Positions 41,038-50,550 of a stretch of 64,000 nucleotides of DNA are shown here, in pieces; positions within the stretch are counted from its first letter, which is position 1; each line of letters begins with the position of its first letter. A program made the translations under genes and the position numbers. This stretch comes from Ignavibacteriales bacterium (GTDB lineage Bacteria; Bacteroidota; Ignavibacteria; Ignavibacteriales; Ignavibacteriaceae). The stretch spans positions 1,963,448-2,027,447 of the forward strand of contig CP054182.1 in assembly GCA_015709675.1 (NCBI GenBank), written 5' to 3'. The notes under the pieces are model-generated. The model saw only the letters and a program-made list of their open reading frames with translations, was not told the origin of the DNA and made no database searches.

Positions 41038-42666
41038 GTGAGAACGTACGTAAAGCAACTGTTTGACGCGGCTGCCCAAAAGCTGCCCTATCTGAATGAA
41101 GTCCCCGTCTTTTTTGAAAGCCCTAAGCAGGAGTCTCATGGCGATCTTGCCTGCAGCGCTGCCATGATGCTTGCCAGATATCTGAAGCGCCGCCCGCTTG
41201 ATATTGCGAATGAAATAGTCGCGGAGCTGAAATATGACCCGGCAATTATTGAAAAAGTTGAAATAGCACCCCCGGGCTTTATAAACATCAGATTTACCCA
41301 TAATTATACCTCCGGCATCATTCCCGCCATCCTGAAAAAAGGAGAGAGTTTCGGCAAATCGGATATATACTCCGGTAAAAGAGCGATGGTGGAGTTTGTT
41401 TCTGCCAACCCGACCGGCCCGCTCACCGTAGGACACGGAAGAAACGCTGTCTCGGGTGATACCATTGCCTCGCTGCTGGAGTGGATCGGATATACGGTAG
41501 ACCGTGAGTATTATTTTAACAATGCCGGCCGCCAGATGCGTGTGCTGGGTGACTCCGTAAAATACCGCTATCTGCAGCTCCTCGGTGAGCAGATTGATTT
41601 CCCGGAAGACCATTATCAGGGGGAATATATCATTGATATCGCAAAAAAACTTCATGAACAGTACGGCGATTCCCTGCGCGAAAATGCCCCTGCTGATCTA
41701 TTTAAAGATACCGCGGAAAAGGAAATCTTTGCCGATATAGAAAAAACACTCCGTTCCATCGGTATTGTATTTCAGAACTATTATAACGAGAACAGCTTAT
41801 ATACCGACGGAAAAATTGATGACGTCATGAAGCTGTTTAAGGAAAAGAACCTTAGTTACGAGTCAGAGGGAGCTACCTGGCTGAAACTTTCAGAAATGGG
41901 ACAGGATGCGGATAAAGTAATCATCAAATCAACGGGAGAGCCGACCTACCGCCTGCCTGATATTGCCTATCACACAACCAAATTCAACCGGGGATACGAT
42001 CTGATGGTTGATCTTTTTGGGTCTGACCACAATGCAACTTATACCGATGTACTGGCCGGACTAAAAGCCCTTGGCTACGATACCGAAAAGGTTAAAGTTC
42101 TCATCCATCAGTTCGTAACCATTATGCAGGGGAAGGAAATCGTAAAGATGTCCACCCGAAAGGCAAACTTCATTACGCTTGATGAACTGATAGCCGAGAC
42201 GGGGAAAGATGCAGTCCGCTACTTTTTTAATATGCGCAGCATTACCACGCATCTGAATTTTGATTTGGAGATTGCAAAAAAACAGACGGATGAAAATCCC
42301 GTCTTTTATCTCCAGTATGCACATGCCCGTATCTGTTCGATCATGAGAATGGCTGAAGAACAGAAAATCGGACTGACGGATAACCCTGCAGGCGGTCTTT
42401 CACACGAAGATGAAATACGCCTTCTCAGAAAACTGTGGCAGTTTGAAAACGAAGTGCTGATAGCGGCAGAAAATTTTGAACCGCAGCGCATTACGGTATA
42501 TCTTGAAGATCTTGCGGGGCTGTTCCATCGTTTCTATACTTCCTGCAGAATAATCGGGAGTGAACAAACGGTTGCAGAGGCGCGGTTAACACTCTGTGCA
42601 GCAGTGCGTCAGACGATTAAAAACGGACTTCAGATACTCGGCGTTTCAGCACCCGAGCGGATGTAA
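41038..42666 (+). CDS. argS: Arginyl-tRNA synthetase
   Basis: A 542-residue class I synthetase charging tRNA-Arg. An N-terminal Add-1-type domain (residues 1-105) precedes the HIGH-type motif in SANPTGPLTVGHGRNAV (VGHG in place of HIGH). The KMSKS-equivalent is KMSTRKAN near residue 380, and a DALR anticodon-binding domain containing LQYAHARICSIMR ends in GVSAPERM. The start is GTG. Both atypical signature motifs are normal for ArgS. Confidence 0.96.
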   Translation: MRTYVKQLFDAAAQKLPYLNEVPVFFESPKQESHGDLACSAAMMLARYLKRRPLDIANEIVAELKYDPAIIEKVEIAPPGFINIRFTHNYTSGIIPAILKKGESFGKSDIYSGKRAMVEFVSANPTGPLTVGHGRNAVSGDTIASLLEWIGYTVDREYYFNNAGRQMRVLGDSVKYRYLQLLGEQIDFPEDHYQGEYIIDIAKKLHEQYGDSLRENAPADLFKDTAEKEIFADIEKTLRSIGIVFQNYYNENSLYTDGKIDDVMKLFKEKNLSYESEGATWLKLSEMGQDADKVIIKSTGEPTYRLPDIAYHTTKFNRGYDLMVDLFGSDHNATYTDVLAGLKALGYDTEKVKVLIHQFVTIMQGKEIVKMSTRKANFITLDELIAETGKDAVRYFFNMRSITTHLNFDLEIAKKQTDENPVFYLQYAHARICSIMRMAEEQKIGLTDNPAGGLSHEDEIRLLRKLWQFENEVLIAAENFEPQRITVYLEDLAGLFHRFYTSCRIIGSEQTVAEARLTLCAAVRQTIKNGLQILGVSAPERM

Positions 42667-42679
42667 TCAGACAAAAAAT

Positions 42680-43625
42680 CTGTAGGGACAGGTCGTGACC
42701 TGTCCTAATGTTGCCGGTTGGGAAAAACATATACACAATAGGACAACTCACGAGTTGTCCCAACGAATAATGAAATAATTGTAGGGACAGGTCGTGACCT
42801 GTCCTAACGTATGCCAGGTTGCGAAAAACATATACACATTAGGACAACTCTCGGATCGTTTCTAAGGATTGTGAAAAAATTGTAGGGACAGGTCGTGACC
42901 TGTCCTAATGAATGCCGGGTTGGGAAAAATATTTACACAATAGGACAACTCACGAGTTGTCCCTACGGATGATGAAAAATTTGTAAAGACAGGTCGTGAC
43001 CTATCCTAATGAATGCTGGGTTGGGAAAATTATATGCACAATAGGACAACTCACGAGGTATCCCAACAGAATGAAATGAAAATTGTCGGGACAGGTGTGA
43101 CCTGTCCTAATGGATGCCAGGTTTGGAAAAACATATACACGATAGGACAACTCACGAGTTGTCCCTACGGATGATGAATAAATTGTTGGGACAGGTGTGA
43201 CCTGTCCAAATTTATGTCGGATTGGGAAAAACATTTACACAATTGGACAACCCACGAGTTATCCTTACAGATTATGAAAAATTGTAGGGACAGGTCGCGA
43301 CCTGTCCTAATGAATGCTAGGTTGGGAAAAACATATACACAATAGGACAACTCACGAGTTGTCCCTACGGATGATGAATAAATTGTAGGGACAGGTCGTG
43401 ACCTGTCCTAATGAATGCCAGGTTTGGAAAAACATATACACAATAGGACAACTCACGAGGTATCCCAACAGAATGAAATGAAAATTGTCGGGACAGGTCG
43501 TGACCTGTCCTAATGCATGCTGGGTTTGGAAAAACATATACACAATAGGACAACTCACGAGTTATCCTTACGGATTATGAAAAAATTGTAGGGACAAGTC
43601 GTGACCTGTCCTAGTGTATGCCCGT
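42680..43625 (+). repeat. About 101-bp tandem array, ten units, two alternating palindromes
   Basis: Ten units start at GGGACA words near 42,685, 42,784, 42,885, 42,986, 43,088, 43,188, 43,287, 43,388, 43,490 and 43,591 (steps of 99-102). Each holds palindrome A, GGACAGGTC-GT-GACCTGTCC, and all but the last also hold palindrome B, GGACAACTC-AC-GAGTTGTCC, about 35-40 bases later; the linkers (AATGCYRGGTTGGGAAAAACAT and GATGATGAAAAAATTGTA-like) are also conserved. Several units have single mismatches in one arm of a palindrome. Minus-strand frames through the array are by-products. Confidence 0.95.
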
Positions 43626-43704
43626 CAGGAAGACCACGCCTACAATTAAAATCGGCAAAAACACGCAAACCAGATCCCGCGTTTCGTTACCTGAGCGGGT
43701 GTAA

Positions 43705-44385
43705 TCAGATTGTTAATGCAATAGTGGCTACCGCCACTTTTGCCGCACCGTTTTCCTTCAGCACTTTTGCGCACTCACTCACCGTTGCCCCGGTGGTCAG
43801 CACATCATCAGCGAGCAGCACCCACTTTCCCGTTATGTCAGCCCCCTGAACCGGTTCAAAGGTATTCCGGATATTCTTCCTTCGTTCAAATGCTGATTTG
43901 TGCGTCTGGGTTTCCGTATATACCGTTTTCTTCAGGCAGTTCTTAAAGGGAATGTTGCTTTCTGCCGAAATTCCGCGGGCAATCAGTTCGCTCTGGTTAT
44001 ATCCGCGTTCGAGCAGTTTCAGTTTGTGGAGGGGAACAGGTGAAACGAAGTCATAATCACAATAATCAGTAATCATTTTTGCGTGAAGCTGACCGAGCCA
44101 GTGCGCGAGCTTCTGCTTATTACGGTATTTTATCCGGTGGATAATCTCAATTTCGATGGAATCTCGCATCATCCCGAAAAGAGGGTAGATTTCATCAATC
44201 AGTTTTTCGGATTTATATCTTCCGTTGTATTCAGCCAGCCGCTCCCCGGGGGTCAGAATGGTGAGTGAGTTGTGGCATTCACCGCAGATATACAGTTCAT
44301 CTTCCCGCAAACGTTCCCTGCACCCGGCGCAGGTCTCGGGAAAGAAGAGCTGCACAAAGCTTTTAAGCACTCCCCCCGCTTGCAT
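43705..44385 (-). CDS. ComF family phosphoribosyltransferase-like protein
   Basis: From the ATG at 44,385 this is a 226-residue protein with an N-terminal zinc ribbon (CAGC ... CGEC) and a type I phosphoribosyltransferase-like domain whose PRPP motif is VLLADDVLTTGAT near residue 190. SPVPLHKLKLLERGYNQSELIARG is the ComF signature. ComF supports DNA uptake in some naturally transformable bacteria, but is also widespread outside them. The start codon overlaps the stop of the upstream VWA gene by one base (TGATG). Confidence 0.92.
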   Translation of the reverse strand: MQAGGVLKSFVQLFFPETCAGCRERLREDELYICGECHNSLTILTPGERLAEYNGRYKSEKLIDEIYPLFGMMRDSIEIEIIHRIKYRNKQKLAHWLGQLHAKMITDYCDYDFVSPVPLHKLKLLERGYNQSELIARGISAESNIPFKNCLKKTVYTETQTHKSAFERRKNIRNTFEPVQGADITGKWVLLADDVLTTGATVSECAKVLKENGAAKVAVATIALTI

Positions 44386-46535
44386 CAGAGCATCCCGGCT
44401 CTTTTTCGCATGAACCACTCTGCTGAAAGCAGCAGTATGATACATATCAGTATATATATATTTGACCAGATGCGGTGCTCGTCCACCGTGCTTTTGACAG
44501 GAGCTTTTTTCTGGTCGAGGCGGCTGTATTCATTAAAGATACCGGTAAAATTACTGCCGTCAAAATATTTCCCTCCTGAATAAAACGCCAGTGCCGCAAG
44601 AAAATTTGCATCCGCCGTCAGGTTAGAGCGCTCAAAATCAATCTCCCCGATATTGATCCGCCCTGAGTCAGCCGCATAAAGCCGTCCGTTCCGGGTAACC
44701 GAGCCCTTATACTTGTAATCCCCCGGCGGGAGCTGGTCCGTAACGATTTCATATAACCCCCGCCCCAGTTCATTCATTATATATTCTCTCTGCACATTTT
44801 GTGAACTCAGTGTCAGTGTGATCTCTTCCCCCTCAAGCGCGTTGCGGCTCTCATCCAGCAGTTCCGCTGAAATCTCCACCGCTTCATTCTCACTAAACAG
44901 TTTCTTTACCGGTTTAAGCGTGAGCAGTTTTCTTTCTTCCGCTGAAGCCAGCCAGCGGGCGATACCTATAATAAAATTGTCAAAATCAAAAGCTTCATTC
45001 GTGTTAAGTTTCCATCGCCACAGATTGGCTCCGTTAAAGGCAATAACCCGCAGTTTGCCAAGCGACATCGCCGTGAGCATCGGGTCATCCAGCGTAACAT
45101 TATTCTGCCTGATGGTTATAAGCGGCAGAGCACCGGCCTTATTCCTGAGCACCCAGCCCGGCTGCACAATGGGGGGAAGTCCGTTAATGCTCCCCGGCAC
45201 CGAACCCGCTCCTGCTCTGATAACCGGATGTAATTTAAAGGCCTCATTAAGATTTGGCAGTATACCCTCCTTATTTCCGCCATTTTGCGACATAATGACA
45301 TCAAACGGCAGATACGGGGCAAGTACGCGCAGTTTCTGTGCATCGGTGAAAGGAGGAAGCAATATATAGAAGGGAGTATTTTTGCCCGCAAGAATTGACC
45401 GTATATCCTCAAGCATCTGCGGTGAAGTTTCAGCAGCAGGAAAATTAATCAGAAACAGTATATCTGCTTTTTCTGCATCAGTCTTGCTGTAATTACCTTC
45501 AAGGAATTTCCCCTGAGCAATCTGAATAAGTGAAGTTACCTTCAAACTGGTATCAGTCTGCAGCGCCGCTCTGATGAACGAAACATCGGAAGAGGGGAAA
45601 CCCGCAATCAGATGAACCTTAAGTTTATCAGTGAGGATATTTATATACGCCACTTTCTTATTATTGCCCGGCTGCTCATCACCTTTGGGTGCGGTTACTT
45701 CCGCGGTGATTTTCTTTTCTCCCGGGGCTGACGGTTTGTAGGAAAAGAGTACACTGGTAATTCCGTCAGCTGTGAGAGTTAGAATCTCAGAACTGATGAG
45801 TTTGTTATCCTCATATAAACTTACGGTGAGTGCCTCACCGCTGAAGCCGAAGGAGCTGACGGTTACATTAATCTTTGTTTCCGTTCCGGCGTAAACGGTT
45901 TCATTGTGAATGATGCTTCTGATGCTGACATCTTTTTTCCGCGAAGTGTCGCCTGCTCCGATGGTATATACCGGATAGCCAAGCCGGTCGGCACGGGTGA
46001 GGGGATTCCCCCCTTTATTAATAATCCCGTCAGAGATAATGGTTAGTGATGCTGCAGGCACATCATCCGGTATGGCATTAATTACCGCTTCCATATCGGT
46101 AGCGTTACCGGTATAGGTGAGTGCCGCAAGCTGTTCATTTTCTGCAAACTCTGCGTGCCCGTCAAAGAGGATATACCGGAAGTTAACATCACCTGATTTT
46201 GAGCTGAACTGTCCGGTTATATCTTTCATCAGTGTGGCTTTATCGGCCGAATCTTTCCCGGAACCAAGAGACGCCGACCGGTCAATTGCAACATAGTGCA
46301 CCGGCTGCAGTCTGGTTTCATAAAACAGACTGAGTACCGGTTCAAACATAAGGAAGAGTATCAGCAGCACAACCACAGCCCTGATACCGAGTAAGAGGTA
46401 TCGTTTGGCTTTGGAAACCACGGGCAGGGTAAACCGGTAACTGAACCAGGCATATATACCAAGCAGCAAAAGCAGAAAGATAAGCCATGGCCAGCTTCCT
46501 GCTATATCAAGAGCAGCATCCCTCAATTCATTCAT
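44385..46535 (-). CDS. Membrane protein with von Willebrand A-like domain
   Basis: A 716-residue protein with two N-terminal membrane helices (residues about 14-32 and 43-70), a VWA-like fold with a MIDAS-type start AIDRSASLG at about 83-91 and LTIISDGIINKGGNPL, then beta-sandwich domains (residues 200-320, 560-680), a Rossmann-like stretch around PFYILLPPF, and a C-terminal membrane helix (IYILICIILLLSAEWF). The general layout resembles BatA-type or glutamine-amidotransferase-like membrane proteins. Function unknown. It lies 10 bases downstream of surE. Confidence 0.8.
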   Translation of the reverse strand: MNELRDAALDIAGSWPWLIFLLLLLGIYAWFSYRFTLPVVSKAKRYLLLGIRAVVVLLILFLMFEPVLSLFYETRLQPVHYVAIDRSASLGSGKDSADKATLMKDITGQFSSKSGDVNFRYILFDGHAEFAENEQLAALTYTGNATDMEAVINAIPDDVPAASLTIISDGIINKGGNPLTRADRLGYPVYTIGAGDTSRKKDVSIRSIIHNETVYAGTETKINVTVSSFGFSGEALTVSLYEDNKLISSEILTLTADGITSVLFSYKPSAPGEKKITAEVTAPKGDEQPGNNKKVAYINILTDKLKVHLIAGFPSSDVSFIRAALQTDTSLKVTSLIQIAQGKFLEGNYSKTDAEKADILFLINFPAAETSPQMLEDIRSILAGKNTPFYILLPPFTDAQKLRVLAPYLPFDVIMSQNGGNKEGILPNLNEAFKLHPVIRAGAGSVPGSINGLPPIVQPGWVLRNKAGALPLITIRQNNVTLDDPMLTAMSLGKLRVIAFNGANLWRWKLNTNEAFDFDNFIIGIARWLASAEERKLLTLKPVKKLFSENEAVEISAELLDESRNALEGEEITLTLSSQNVQREYIMNELGRGLYEIVTDQLPPGDYKYKGSVTRNGRLYAADSGRINIGEIDFERSNLTADANFLAALAFYSGGKYFDGSNFTGIFNEYSRLDQKKAPVKSTVDEHRIWSNIYILICIILLLSAEWFMRKRAGML

Positions 46536-46545
46536 ACGGGTCTGC

Positions 46546-47328
46546 TCAGAACTTTGAATCCCACTCAGCTATGCGGCTGAGTTCTTCATAATCGGTCAGA
46601 TCAAAATGAATAGGGGTTACTGAAGCGTAATTCTCTGAAATCGCTCTCTGATCAAATGCCGGCGTGGCATCCATTTCTACCAGATTGCCGGTGAGCCAGA
46701 AATAATCTCTTCCATAGGGGTCGGTGCGCTTTTCATAAATATCATCCCATTTGGATTTACCCTGACGGGTATAGAGCACACCTTTGATCTCTTCCCGGGG
46801 GAGATCTGGTACGTTAAGGTTCAGCAGCGTACCCGGGCGGAGTCCTTTTTTTACGATAATTTTTGCGTAATGAGCCGCAAGCTCGGCGGCGAAGTGAAAA
46901 TGTTTCGCGTGATGGCTGGTAACCGAAACCGCAATAGCCGGGATATCCATGATTGCCGCCTCACGGGCTGCTGATACGGTTCCTGAATATATCACATTGG
47001 TTGCGGTATTGGAGCCATGGTTAATGCCGCTGACCACGATATCGGGGTTGCTGTTCAGGATATTTCTCACTCCCATTTTAACACAGTCTGCCGGGGTGCC
47101 GTCAACTGCATATCCGAAAAAATCACTGTTTTTATGATAATGAATGACGCGAAGGGGTGTTTTCATGGTAATTGCGTGGCCGACGGCACTTTGCTCTCTG
47201 AGCGGTGCCACCACGGTAACATCTGCGAATTTTCTGAATTCCTCTGCAAGAGCGGCTATGCCGGTTGAATCTATGCCGTCATCGTTGCTGATAAGTACTT
47301 TCAAACCTTGATCCTCTTTTCCGTTCAC
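46546..47328 (-). CDS. surE: 5'/3'-nucleotidase SurE
   Basis: A 260-residue metal-dependent phosphatase acting on nucleoside monophosphates. It has the N-terminal SNDDGIDSTGIAAL with the metal-binding Asp pair, VVAPLREQSAVGHAIT, DGTPADCVKMG, VVSGINHGSNTATNVIYSGTVSAAREAA and the later NLNVPDLP. All expected residues are present. It diverges from pgeF across a 55-base gap. Confidence 0.96.
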   Translation of the reverse strand: MNGKEDQGLKVLISNDDGIDSTGIAALAEEFRKFADVTVVAPLREQSAVGHAITMKTPLRVIHYHKNSDFFGYAVDGTPADCVKMGVRNILNSNPDIVVSGINHGSNTATNVIYSGTVSAAREAAIMDIPAIAVSVTSHHAKHFHFAAELAAHYAKIIVKKGLRPGTLLNLNVPDLPREEIKGVLYTRQGKSKWDDIYEKRTDPYGRDYFWLTGNLVEMDATPAFDQRAISENYASVTPIHFDLTDYEELSRIAEWDSKF

Positions 47329-47383
47329 CGCCTGATTGAGTAGCGGTTTTTTGCTAAATTATGAATCTGAATCTGTAAAAATA

Positions 47384-48124
47384 ATGATAATAATAGAACC
47401 AGAGATATTTAACGTCTTTCCGGAAATAAAGTGCGGTTTCAGCACAAAAACTGACCCGGAAGCGCTCCCCCCCTACTATTTTAACCTTTCTGCCTCTGTG
47501 GGGGATGATCCTGCCGCGGTTATGGCACGAAAGGAGCGGTTTTATAACTGGTTCGGCATCACTTCATCAGACGTTGCAACCCAGTATCAGGTTCATGAGG
47601 ATACCATCACCTATGTGACAAAACCGGGACTAAGCCCCTCCTCAGATGTTCTTGTGACTGATGTAACCGGGCTCGGACTGGTGGTTTCCTCTGCTGACTG
47701 CCTTCCTGTGTTTATCTACGACAAAAAAAACCATGTAATAGCCGGGATTCACTCAGGCTGGAAAAGTTCTGAAAAACGGATTGTCAGAAAAGCTCTGGAA
47801 TTTCTGCAGGACAAATGGAATTCACATCCGGATGATTTGTATATTTATTTTGGACCTTCAATTTCCGGGGAGGTGTATGAGGTCGGCCCGGAAGTAGCGC
47901 AAAAATTTCCCTCCAAATATCTTATTCCGAAAAAGGAAAAATTTCTGCTGAATATCCCGCTATTTAATCTTGATATACTCACATCCTTCGGGATACCGGA
48001 TAAAAATATACAGGTAAGCAGGCTCTGCTCTTACAGCAGCAAGAAATTGCTCCACTCTTACCGTAGGGATGGACAGGTTTCCGGCCGCGCTGTGGGTATG
48101 ATACTGATGAAGGAGAAAAACTGA
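47384..48124 (+). CDS. pgeF: Laccase-domain (YfiH/PgeF) peptidoglycan editing factor
   Basis: From the ATG at 47,384 a 246-residue protein of the YfiH/DUF152 family, reported as a purine nucleoside phosphorylase-type enzyme and as a factor that removes wrongly built muropeptide precursors. Motifs seen are SSADCLPVFIYD with the metal-binding Cys, GIHSGWKSSEKRIVRKAL with the His ligand, and YFGPSISGEVYEVG. A TTG at 47,336 would add 16 residues and is less likely. It runs straight into the next gene (TGATG overlap). Confidence 0.88.
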   Translation: MIIIEPEIFNVFPEIKCGFSTKTDPEALPPYYFNLSASVGDDPAAVMARKERFYNWFGITSSDVATQYQVHEDTITYVTKPGLSPSSDVLVTDVTGLGLVVSSADCLPVFIYDKKNHVIAGIHSGWKSSEKRIVRKALEFLQDKWNSHPDDLYIYFGPSISGEVYEVGPEVAQKFPSKYLIPKKEKFLLNIPLFNLDILTSFGIPDKNIQVSRLCSYSSKKLLHSYRRDGQVSGRAVGMILMKEKN

Positions 48125-49011
48125 TGCTGCTGAAATATATATTACTCTATATTCTGCTCTGTCTTATCTGGGGAACAACCTGGCTTGCGATCCGGCTCGG
48201 TCTGGAGGATTTTGCCCCGTTCTTTTCTGCAGGGCTGCGGTTTGTGGTCGCGGCAGTGGTGCTAGGCGCCATTATTTACCTGAAAAAGATTCCGCTTCCC
48301 TTTGATAAAAAGTCCATGCTGATCTATATCATGCTCGGCATGTTCTCTTTCTTTGTTCCCTTTGGCATGGTTTACTGGGGAGAGCAGCATGTGAGCAGCG
48401 GACTTGCCGCGGTGCTTTTTGCGGTCTATCCGTTTGGTGTGACGGTTTTCTCCCACTTTATTCTGCGCAATGAAGAAATCACTCCGCGCAAGGTTGCAGG
48501 AATGGTTCTTTCATTTGCGGGGGTATATACGATTTTTCATAACAGTATCGGCGGCGGATCTGATCTTTATGTTATCGGAATGTTTATGATTCTGATAAGT
48601 GCTGTTATGCAGGCATATATTCTGGTGCTCTTTAAGAAGCATGGTTCGTATCTGAATGCACTTTCGGTGAATTTTATACCTGTTCTGATTGCCGGAGTAA
48701 GTTTTTTTATTTCTTCAGCGATTATTGAACCTGAGCCGGTAAAACAGATTACCGCTGCCGGTATCAGCACAACGCTCTATCTTGGTATATTCGGTACCGT
48801 AATAACTTTTACAACGTATTATTATCTTCTAAAACGGATTCCGCTGCTGCTTCTTTCCTTTATTGCGTTTATCACTCCGGTCATTGCGGTAATTGCGGGC
48901 TGGATTTTTGCGGCTGAAAAATTATCTGAAAAAGATCTCATCGGGAGCGCTCTTGTGGTAGCGGGGCTCGGAATCGCTAATCTCGTATTCAATAAGAAAA
49001 ATCAGACCTGA
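48124..49011 (+). CDS. EamA/DMT-family permease
   Basis: A 295-residue inner-membrane protein with ten predicted helices in two EamA repeats. The first starts LLCLIWGTTWLAIRLGLEDFAPFFSAGLRF and the second lies around VIGMFMILISAVMQAYILVLFKK, ending with GSALVVAGLGIANLVF. DMT exporters move metabolites or amino acids out of the cell; the substrate is not predictable. It follows pgeF with a one-base overlap and precedes folB by five bases. Confidence 0.92.
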   Translation: MLLKYILLYILLCLIWGTTWLAIRLGLEDFAPFFSAGLRFVVAAVVLGAIIYLKKIPLPFDKKSMLIYIMLGMFSFFVPFGMVYWGEQHVSSGLAAVLFAVYPFGVTVFSHFILRNEEITPRKVAGMVLSFAGVYTIFHNSIGGGSDLYVIGMFMILISAVMQAYILVLFKKHGSYLNALSVNFIPVLIAGVSFFISSAIIEPEPVKQITAAGISTTLYLGIFGTVITFTTYYYLLKRIPLLLLSFIAFITPVIAVIAGWIFAAEKLSEKDLIGSALVVAGLGIANLVFNKKNQT

Positions 49012-49016
49012 ACATT

Positions 49017-49403
49017 ATGAAAAATATCATCAGAATAAACAAAGCTTCGTTTTATGCCTATCATGGCGTGTTTCAGAGCGAACAGAATGTCGGCGGCAAA
49101 TTTGAGGCGGATATTGTCATCTATACGGACTTTTCTCTGGCCTCGGAAAAAGACCAGCTGAAAAATACCATTGACTACGAAAAGGTGTATCAGGTATTGC
49201 ATGAAACCGCCATAGCAAAAAAGTATTACTTAATTGAAGCGCTGGCGGCAAAAATAACCGATGATCTTTTCCGGAAGTTCGAGACTGTTGAAAAACTGGA
49301 AGTGCGGATACGGAAGAACAATCCTCCCATCGGCGGAGTTGTAGAATCGGTTGAAGTGGAAATCATTAAAGAACGGAATGAGTTTCTGAGAGAATGGAAG
49401 TAA
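49017..49403 (+). CDS. folB: Dihydroneopterin aldolase
   Basis: A 128-residue enzyme that cleaves 7,8-dihydroneopterin in folate synthesis. The N terminus RINKASFYAYHGVFQSEQNVGGKFEADI is diagnostic, with the active-site Tyr/Lys region at RIRKNNPPIGGVVESVEVEI near the C terminus. It overlaps folK by 10 bases, so the two consecutive folate steps are coupled. Confidence 0.95.
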   Translation: MKNIIRINKASFYAYHGVFQSEQNVGGKFEADIVIYTDFSLASEKDQLKNTIDYEKVYQVLHETAIAKKYYLIEALAAKITDDLFRKFETVEKLEVRIRKNNPPIGGVVESVEVEIIKERNEFLREWK

Positions 49404-49900
49404 CCGTTTATCTCGGGATTGGTTCCAATATTGAACCGCGCAAAGAATATATATTCAGAGCGATGCGGATTCTGGCAGATAACAGCAGAATACGGGTGGG
49501 GGGCAGATCATCGATTTACCGCACAAGACCCTTTGGGGTATCGGATCAGGGGGAGTTTCTGAATCTGGTATTGCAGGTTCAGACGGATTTACCGCCTGAG
49601 GAACTGTTTGCCGTCATAAAAAATGCAGAACGGCAGGCAGGAAGAATTGAGCGGCAGCGATGGGGAGCACGTGAAGTTGATATTGATATACTGCTTTACG
49701 GGGATCAGGTATATCATTCGGAGGTGCTGGACATTCCGCACAAGGGATTGATGAGCAGGGATTTTTTTGTGGTACCACTTCTGGAACTGATGCCGGATGC
49801 AGAAAATCCGGAGACAGGTCAAAAACTGAGTGATCTGGATTTTACAGGGGAAAACCGTTATGTGACCGGGGTATATGAACCGGAGGAGGAATCTGTATGA
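49394..49900 (+). CDS. folK: 2-amino-4-hydroxy-6-hydroxymethyldihydropteridine pyrophosphokinase
   Basis: A 168-residue HPPK that transfers pyrophosphate from ATP to the pterin. It has YLGIGSNIEPR, the RTRPFG and FLNLVLQVQT segments, and RWGAREVDIDILLYGD with the two magnesium-binding Asp residues, followed by IPHKGLMSRDFFVVPLLEL. The start lies within folB; the stop overlaps the deoxynucleoside kinase start by four bases. Confidence 0.96.
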   Translation: MEVTVYLGIGSNIEPRKEYIFRAMRILADNSRIRVGGRSSIYRTRPFGVSDQGEFLNLVLQVQTDLPPEELFAVIKNAERQAGRIERQRWGAREVDIDILLYGDQVYHSEVLDIPHKGLMSRDFFVVPLLELMPDAENPETGQKLSDLDFTGENRYVTGVYEPEEESV

Positions 49901-50550
49901 TGAATGAGATAAATTACATCGCCATCGAAGGGGTGATAGGGGTCGGAAAAACCTCGCTGGCAAGGCTGCTAGCCGAAAAAATGAGGGCCAGGCTGATTCT
50001 GGAAAAGTTTGAGGAAAATCCGTTTTTGGATAAATTTTATAAAAGCAAAGCGGATTTTGCGTTTCAGACGCAGATGTTCTTTCTGGTAAGCAGATATAAG
50101 CAGCTTGAGGGGCTGCATCAGAACTCGCTTTTTACCAATTATATCGTTTCTGATTATATATTTGAAAAAGACCGTATCTTCGCAAGCATTAATCTCTCTG
50201 ATGAGGAGTTCCGGCTGTATGATTCGATTTACCCGATGTTTTCGCAGAATATACGCAAGCCGGATCTGGTGATTTTTCTGGACAGTGATGTTGACCGACT
50301 CATGTATAATGTACAGCTAAGGAACCGGGAGATGGAAAAAGCAGTGACGGCTGATTATCTGACTGCTCTGAGCAATGCCTATAAGGAGTTTTTCTTTAAG
50401 TATTCGCACAGTCCGCTTCTGATAATTAATACAACCGGAATTGACTTTGTGAATAATGAGACGGAATTTAACGCCTTATATAAGGAGATATTCCGGGAAG
50501 ACCGAGCATTTATTGAGTATTTTAATCCTGAAGGGAAGGGGATATTTTGA
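49897..50550 (+). CDS. Deoxynucleoside kinase
   Basis: A 217-residue dNK-family kinase that phosphorylates deoxynucleosides for salvage. The P-loop is EGVIGVGKTSLA (residues 9-20), the substrate site includes EKFEENPFLDKFY, the DRS-type motif region is SDYIFEKDRIFA, and the lid is LRNREMEKAVTADYL. The folK-dNK order is common in the Bacteroidetes lineage. Specificity (dA/dG versus pyrimidines) is not readable. Confidence 0.93.
   Translation: MMNEINYIAIEGVIGVGKTSLARLLAEKMRARLILEKFEENPFLDKFYKSKADFAFQTQMFFLVSRYKQLEGLHQNSLFTNYIVSDYIFEKDRIFASINLSDEEFRLYDSIYPMFSQNIRKPDLVIFLDSDVDRLMYNVQLRNREMEKAVTADYLTALSNAYKEFFFKYSHSPLLIINTTGIDFVNNETEFNALYKEIFREDRAFIEYFNPEGKGIF

Noticed and set aside
43001-43558. 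Minus-strand frames with repeated CPIVYMFFQT segments
   Set aside because: By-products of the tandem array.
42680-43625. CRISPR array
   Set aside because: The regular 101-bp spacing comes from whole-unit repetition with conserved linkers; there are no unique spacers between short identical repeats and no cas genes.
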